Shown piece by piece: positions 59,846-64,000 of a stretch of DNA of 64,000 nucleotides. The translations under genes were made by a program, and so were the position numbers. Source of the stretch: Pseudoalteromonas sp. NC201 (GTDB taxonomy: Bacteria > Pseudomonadota > Gammaproteobacteria > Enterobacterales > Alteromonadaceae); contig NZ_CP022522.1 of assembly GCF_002850255.1 (NCBI RefSeq), positions 3,347,125 through 3,411,124 of the forward strand, read 5' to 3'. Each line of letters begins with the position of its first letter. The stretch's first letter is position 1. The notes beneath the pieces were generated by a model. That model made no database searches, was not told the DNA's origin, and saw nothing but the letters and a program-made list of their open reading frames with translations.

Positions 59846-60625
59846 GTGCTAAAAAAAATAATCGGGATAATACTGGCCTGCATGACTTTTGCAGTGCCAG
59901 CAAAACAGTTTGCCATTGTTATAGACGATATTGGCAATCACCAACGTGACTTAGAGTTGCTGTCCTTACCGGGTGGGATCACCTTTTCGATCCTGCCCCA
60001 CACCCCTTTTTCTCAACAATTTGCCTTTGCAGCCAGTCGCCAACAACGCGAGCTTTTATTACATGTGCCAATGCAGGCACAAGACACGGAAAAGGCCCTT
60101 GGCCCGGGCGCATTAACCACCGATATGGAAAAGTGGCAGTTGCAAATGACACTTGGCAATGCGCTATCGACACTGCCTCAGGTTAAAGGCGTAAACAATC
60201 ACATGGGCTCAGCATTAACAGAACAAATAGAGCCAATGAAATGGACAATGGAAATACTAAAAAAGCGCGGATTATACTTTTTGGATAGCCGTACCACTAG
60301 CCACAGTCAAGCCCAATATGCTGCCAACCTTTACGGCGTAAAAAACGTCGCTCGACAGATCTTTCTAGATAATGATATATCCACTGAGGCGCTCAACAAG
60401 CAGTGGCAACATATGCTTAAGCTACTTGATAATCACGAGCATGTTATTATCATTGCGCACCCATATAAGGAAACCGCCGCCTTTCTTGCAGCCAAGTTAG
60501 CTGAGCTTGAAAGTATTGATGCCAAACTTGTTCCCGTGTCTCAACTGGTTGAACAAAAATACGTACGACTTGCAGAAATTGCTGAGCAACACGCTATTTC
60601 CGGGCAATTAAGGCTCCAAGAATAA
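59846..60625 (+). CDS. yibQ: Divergent polysaccharide deacetylase (YibQ-like)
   Basis: 259 residues from a GTG start, with a signal peptide (about 1-18). The NodB-like core includes AIVIDDIGNH, LLLHVPMQ, GVNNHMGSALTE, YFLDSRTTSHSQA and VIIIAHPYKE. The protein follows envC and the S41 protease as yibQ follows envC in E. coli. The substrate is unknown; a peptidoglycan-linked or LPS-linked glycan is likely given context. Confidence 0.87.
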   Translation: MLKKIIGIILACMTFAVPAKQFAIVIDDIGNHQRDLELLSLPGGITFSILPHTPFSQQFAFAASRQQRELLLHVPMQAQDTEKALGPGALTTDMEKWQLQMTLGNALSTLPQVKGVNNHMGSALTEQIEPMKWTMEILKKRGLYFLDSRTTSHSQAQYAANLYGVKNVARQIFLDNDISTEALNKQWQHMLKLLDNHEHVIIIAHPYKETAAFLAAKLAELESIDAKLVPVSQLVEQKYVRLAEIAEQHAISGQLRLQE

Positions 60626-60634
60626 AGATTAGCA

Positions 60635-61108
60635 ATGATTATCATCAGACAATTTCAAAGCGGCGAAGAAGCAGTGTTACGCAAGCTTATGTTTGACACA
60701 ATACGCTCGGTAAATATACAGCATTACTCCAATAGCCAAGTTAATGCATGGGCACATAGCGACGTTGTCGATAAAAGCTGGCAAGACCGATTAAGGAGCA
60801 ATCAGCCCCTTGTCGCCGTACTAAATGGTAAAATTGTTGGCTTTGCCGATATCCAAGCTGACGGTCTTATTGATCACTTTTTTTGCCATGCAGAACATCA
60901 AGGCCAAGGCATAGGTAAAGCACTTATGCTCGCACTCTTAGAACACAGCAAAATAACCAACACAACGCGCTTATTTTCCCATGTTAGTAAAACGGCTAAA
61001 CCTTTCTTTGAATATTTTGGTTTCCAAGTGATAAAGGAACAACAAGTGAAGGTTCGTGGCGAAGTGTTAACTAATTACCTGATGGAAAAGAGTATGCCTG
61101 CCTGCTAG
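60635..61108 (+). CDS. GNAT-family acetyltransferase
   Basis: 157 residues. The acetyl-CoA motif A is seen as HAEHQGQGIGKALMLAL, with the preceding beta-strand segment GFADIQADGLIDHFF. The C-terminal FFEYFGFQVIKEQQVKVRGE is typical of small-molecule or protein N-acetyltransferases. Substrate unknown. It follows yibQ by 9 bases and is likely cotranscribed with the gpmI-envC cluster. The stop codon lies inside a 10-bp hairpin. Confidence 0.88.
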   Translation: MIIIRQFQSGEEAVLRKLMFDTIRSVNIQHYSNSQVNAWAHSDVVDKSWQDRLRSNQPLVAVLNGKIVGFADIQADGLIDHFFCHAEHQGQGIGKALMLALLEHSKITNTTRLFSHVSKTAKPFFEYFGFQVIKEQQVKVRGEVLTNYLMEKSMPAC

Positions 61109-61117
61109 CAGGCATAC
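61092..61117. terminator. Hairpin at the end of the GNAT gene
   Basis: GTATGCCTGC-ctgcta-GCAGGCATAC, a perfect 10-bp stem that includes the GNAT stop codon. The following T content is modest. It separates convergent genes, so it may terminate either strand. Confidence 0.65.
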
Positions 61118-61129
61118 GAACTTTCTTCC

Positions 61130-61783
61130 CTAATCTATGGGCGCAAACCGCGTGGGTAAGGCACTAAATTGCAAGGATGGATTTTGCTTCATCCACTTTT
61201 TCTTATTAGGGATTTGGATCTTAAATTCATCATCCGTCACAAACTTTTGGGTTTTACCCTTGGCATCCACAAACTGAATTGATGCAGGCTCGGTAAATGT
61301 AAACTCTAGTTCATCAAAGCTTGGAGCAAACCAAGACAAGCTACCTGCCATCAACTCAACAAAAGCGTCCATATCCTCTAAAAGAATAAACAAATCGCGA
61401 TACATAACCTGCTGCTTAGTCAACGGCGCTATATCGGTATTGACCAGAATCGCAACGGCACCTTTTTCTTGATTGATCACTAAATTAACTTGATCTGCAC
61501 GAGACTGCGGGAGAATAGGTAAATCAATATTGCCGTCTTTGTCTATGATACCGTTGGCAATGATCTTGTCATCTTGCTCCAGCCAAAGTTTAACATCCTC
61601 AAGCGCGATATCAGGCTGCTTCACTTCCACTGTAAATTTAGACAAGATATATTGCGACTGCGCTTTGTTGGCGATTAAATCTAGAATTTGATTAATCTCA
61701 CCATATTCAACACTTCGCTCAGCGGCGAAAACAGAGTTGCAAAGTAAGCTCGCAACAGCACCTAACATCAGTAACTTTTTCAT
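61130..61783 (-). CDS. Exported protein of unknown function
   Basis: 217 residues from the ATG at 61783 (AAAGGAT upstream), with a signal peptide (about 1-20, ending VFA). The mature part contains RSVEYGEINQILDLIANKAQ, DIALEDVKLWLEQDDK, then WFAPSFDELEFTFTEPASIQF near the C-terminus. It may be a soluble periplasmic protein. No family recognised. Single-gene unit, convergent with the GNAT gene and divergent from the CBS gene. Confidence 0.8.
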   Translation of the reverse strand: MKKLLMLGAVASLLCNSVFAAERSVEYGEINQILDLIANKAQSQYILSKFTVEVKQPDIALEDVKLWLEQDDKIIANGIIDKDGNIDLPILPQSRADQVNLVINQEKGAVAILVNTDIAPLTKQQVMYRDLFILLEDMDAFVELMAGSLSWFAPSFDELEFTFTEPASIQFVDAKGKTQKFVTDDEFKIQIPNKKKWMKQNPSLQFSALPTRFAPID

Positions 61784-61920
61784 TGGGTTATCCTTTCTTA
61801 TTGTTGTCTTCATAAGAGGAGCTCTTCGAGAAATAGTTCAAAACTTGATCTCAATTCCATACATGCCAAATAGATCAAGCTAAACTCAACATAAGCATAT
61901 GGAGTGAAAAGGAGTAGCAG

Positions 61921-62340
61921 ATGACCCAAACCGTAGCTGATTTAATGACCCCAGATCCGTTCGCAGTGATTGCTGAAAATACCTTGCAAGATGCGCACAA
62001 TTTAATGAAAGAAAAAAATGTTCGTCACATTCCAGTGATTGACGAAGCAGGAGCCTTAGTTGGTATGCTCACGCAAAAGATTATGATCGCCAAGGTAATG
62101 GGAATAATGGCAACCTATGGCGCAAATGCGCTTGCCAGAAAAGAAAAGCAAACAAAAGTACAAGATATTATGGCGACCGATTTTGCGAGCGTGCGCCCAA
62201 GCCAATCACTACAAGATGTGGTGCGCTTTTTTGTCGATAATCGCCATGGCTGTATGCCTGTGGTAGACGAGCAAAACAAATTGGTTGGAATACTGACTTC
62301 ATCAGACTTTGTGCGACTCGCTGCTGCACTCTTGTCTTAA
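61921..62340 (+). CDS. CBS-domain protein
   Basis: 139 residues made of a tandem CBS pair. The first half includes VADLMTPDPFAV and RHIPVIDEAGALVGMLT, the second KVQDIMATDFASV and GCMPVVDEQNKLVGILTSSD. Stand-alone pairs usually bind adenosine nucleotides. There is no attached catalytic domain, so the target is unknown. GGAG lies before the ATG. Single gene, convergent with pepB. Confidence 0.9.
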   Translation: MTQTVADLMTPDPFAVIAENTLQDAHNLMKEKNVRHIPVIDEAGALVGMLTQKIMIAKVMGIMATYGANALARKEKQTKVQDIMATDFASVRPSQSLQDVVRFFVDNRHGCMPVVDEQNKLVGILTSSDFVRLAAALLS

Positions 62341-62354
62341 ACGTGGTAACAAGC

Positions 62355-62386
62355 GAGTGTATTCCACTGTCTCGCGGAATACACTC
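62355..62386. terminator. Hairpin between convergent CBS gene and pepB
   Basis: GAGTGTATTCC, 10-base loop, GGAATACACTC: an 11-bp perfect stem 14 bases after each stop. No strong T tract. Confidence 0.65.
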
Positions 62387-62400
62387 AGCTAACTGCATGA

Positions 62401-63696
62401 TTACGCTTTTTCTTGAAGCGTTCTCGCTACGGTTCTCATGCCTAAGGTCGTTGCACCTGCGGCCCATTGACCACTAGCGCTATTTTGGAAAGAAGCCGCA
62501 AGGTCGATATGCACCCAACCTTGACCTTCGTTTGGTACAAAGCGAGACAGGAAACCCGCTGCATTTGATGCACCACCAAAGCCGCCACCTTTTTGCGCTC
62601 GGCTGTTAGCTGTATCCGCATAAGGCGATGGACAGTTATTTTGGTGCCACTTTTCTAGAGGCAATGGCCACGCGGCTTCAAATTCGTCACTCGCGAACTG
62701 CTGTACATCACCGACAAGTGTTTTGTCTAAACCAAATAACGCATTGTACTCTTGGCCTACAGCAACGAGCGCGGCGCCCGTTAATGTCGCAGCATCAATG
62801 ATAAGCTCTGCGCCTGTTTCACCGGCAGCCATCAAGCCATCAGCAAGCACCAAGCGACCCTCTGCATCGGTATTTACGATTTCAACTGTGGTACCATTTT
62901 TGTAGGTAAGAATATCACCTAACTTATAGGCATGGCCTGAGATAAGGTTCTCAGCACAACATAGGAACAACTTAACACGACGGTCAAAACCACGTTGAAT
63001 AGCCAGCGCTAAACCAGCCGTTACTGTTGCCGCACCGCCCATATCACACTTCATCGTAAGCATGCCTTCGCTTGGCTTAATCGAGTAGCCACCTGAGTCA
63101 AACGTGATCCCTTTACCCACAAGTGCTGCGCTAACTGGTGCGTCATCATTACCTGTTGGGTTGTAGTCAAGCTCAAGCAACACAGGAGGACGCTCACTGC
63201 CGCGTCCCACTTCGTGGATACCAATCCATTGCTGCTCTAACAGCGCGTCGCCTTTAATGATTTGATAGCTAACATGCTCAGGTGCCAATGACTGAATAAA
63301 CTCAGCCGCTTTTCCAGCAAGGCTTTCAGGATAAATATCTTCGGCCGTCCCGTTGATCATCTGACGCATCCATGTTGCCGACGCTTTTAGTGCATCAAGT
63401 TCGTTAAGACTTGACTGGTCGTTGTCAACAAACACCACACCATCTAATGCTTTTGGTGACACAAAACCTTGATAAAAAGCCCATTGAGATTCAGTACACC
63501 ACAAGCCACCTTCTAGATGAACTTGTTTAATCCCTTGTTGTGCGATGCTACGAGCCGCCTTTTGAATATTCTTCAGCGTTTCGTCTTGTTGTAAATGGAT
63601 AAAAGCACCGTCCTTTTCAAACGACAATGCAGCACCAGCAGATAAATACTCTGGTTTTGCGTCTTCACTCAGTCGTACAATAAATTTCTCTGACAT
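62401..63696 (-). CDS. pepB: PepB-like M17 aminopeptidase
   Basis: 431 residues, as in the E. coli PepB group. The M17 catalytic motif NTDAEGRLVLADGLM is present, along with GKGITFDSGGYSIKPSEGM (metal-binding Lys and Asp) and KCDMGGAA. A two-metal cytosolic aminopeptidase that releases N-terminal residues from peptides. The N-terminal domain is shorter than in PepA. It is divergent from sfsA. Confidence 0.93.
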   Translation of the reverse strand: MSEKFIVRLSEDAKPEYLSAGAALSFEKDGAFIHLQQDETLKNIQKAARSIAQQGIKQVHLEGGLWCTESQWAFYQGFVSPKALDGVVFVDNDQSSLNELDALKASATWMRQMINGTAEDIYPESLAGKAAEFIQSLAPEHVSYQIIKGDALLEQQWIGIHEVGRGSERPPVLLELDYNPTGNDDAPVSAALVGKGITFDSGGYSIKPSEGMLTMKCDMGGAATVTAGLALAIQRGFDRRVKLFLCCAENLISGHAYKLGDILTYKNGTTVEIVNTDAEGRLVLADGLMAAGETGAELIIDAATLTGAALVAVGQEYNALFGLDKTLVGDVQQFASDEFEAAWPLPLEKWHQNNCPSPYADTANSRAQKGGGFGGASNAAGFLSRFVPNEGQGWVHIDLAASFQNSASGQWAAGATTLGMRTVARTLQEKA

Positions 63697-63772
63697 TCTC
63701 TTTTCACTCTTGTGCTTGTAAGTGTGGTTAAGTGTACACTAGCCACTAAATACACCCAACCTAAAGCGACCA

Positions 63773-64000
63773 ATGAAGTTTTCTAGGCAATTACAACAAG
63801 CAACCTTGCTCAAACGATATAAACGCTTTCTTGTCGATTTACGCGCCCCAAGTGGTGACGAATTCACCGTACACTGCGCCAATACTGGTAGAATGACCAA
63901 TTGTGCTGACCCGGGATTTACGGCCTATTACTCCACCAGCGATAACCCTAAACGAAAGTACATTCATTCGTTGGAGCTGACGCAAGATAATGATGGTCAT
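63773..64000 (+). CDS. sfsA: DNA/RNA nuclease SfsA, 5' part
   Basis: 76 codons from the ATG at 63773 to the window edge. The translation ([20 protein letters not shown], then [20 protein letters not shown] and [15 protein letters not shown]) is clearly SfsA. The family was named as a sugar fermentation stimulation protein and its fold carries a nuclease-like core. It is cut off by the window. The pepB-sfsA gap contains the palindrome AGTGTACACT. Confidence 0.93.
   Translation, partial: MKFSRQLQQATLLKRYKRFLVDLRAPSGDEFTVHCANTGRMTNCADPGFTAYYSTSDNPKRKYIHSLELTQDNDGH

Overview
The window looks like a chromosomal segment of a marine gammaproteobacterium of the Alteromonadales, most likely Pseudoalteromonas or a close relative. 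The basis is the protein character (ArcA/ArcB, ZipA with SMC, IspB, PurL, RsmC, FolE2, DUF3718 and DUF1415 proteins), a low-to-moderate GC content, and long tandem tRNA arrays. Genus assignment is inference; no database was searched. Almost everything is vertically inherited housekeeping sequence. There is no prophage, insertion sequence, CRISPR array or recognisable defence island.

Layout. 1-10.3 kb is an envelope block: a truncated GT9 heptosyltransferase-like gene, kdkA, wzi-gmhA-hldE on the minus strand, waaA and a DUF1415 gene on the plus strand, and the ydbH-ynbE-ydbL operon for an AsmA-like intermembrane bridge. 10.3-23.6 kb carries purL, mltF, a tiny basic-protein gene, tadA, gsk, glsB, hpf, a DUF3718 gene, folA, a MITE-like repeat, obgE, rpmA, rplU and ispB. 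24.5-28 kb is the one clearly accessory stretch: a sialidase-like Asp-box lipoprotein and, divergent to it, a decayed paralogue with several frameshifts. 28-31.4 kb holds mutY-yggX, trmB and rsmC. 31.5-40 kb is signalling: a CHASE8-like histidine kinase overlapping a yfiR-like gene, then arcA convergent with arcB, folE2, a second MITE-like copy and an Aer-type chemoreceptor. 40.3-42.9 kb contains two divergent tRNA operons: tRNA-Ala(GGC) plus six tRNA-Glu(TTC) on minus, and six tRNA-Val(TAC) plus three decaying 3'-half fragments on plus. 43.2-52.9 kb has a TPR response regulator whose receiver lacks its phospho-Asp, msrB, a DUF2919-like gene, ligA, zipA, smc and a SpoU methylase. 53-64 kb has gpsA-secB-grxC-rhodanese, gpmI-envC-S41 protease-polysaccharide deacetylase, a GNAT gene, a secreted unknown, a CBS protein, pepB and the start of sfsA.

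How the genes work together. GmhA and HldE make ADP-heptose, WaaA adds Kdo, KdkA phosphorylates it and the GT9 enzyme probably adds heptose, so inner-core LPS synthesis is clustered here with a capsule-surface protein (Wzi). YdbH/YnbE/YdbL probably serves lipid delivery to the same outer membrane. ZipA, EnvC and SMC serve division and chromosome segregation. Obg, L27, L21, Hpf, TadA and the tRNA arrays serve translation. The parts most worth a second look are the tRNA-Val fragment series, the paired MITE-like elements, the YfiR-histidine kinase pair beside arcA, the ArcB redox cysteine replaced by Trp, and the decayed sialidase-like paralogue.
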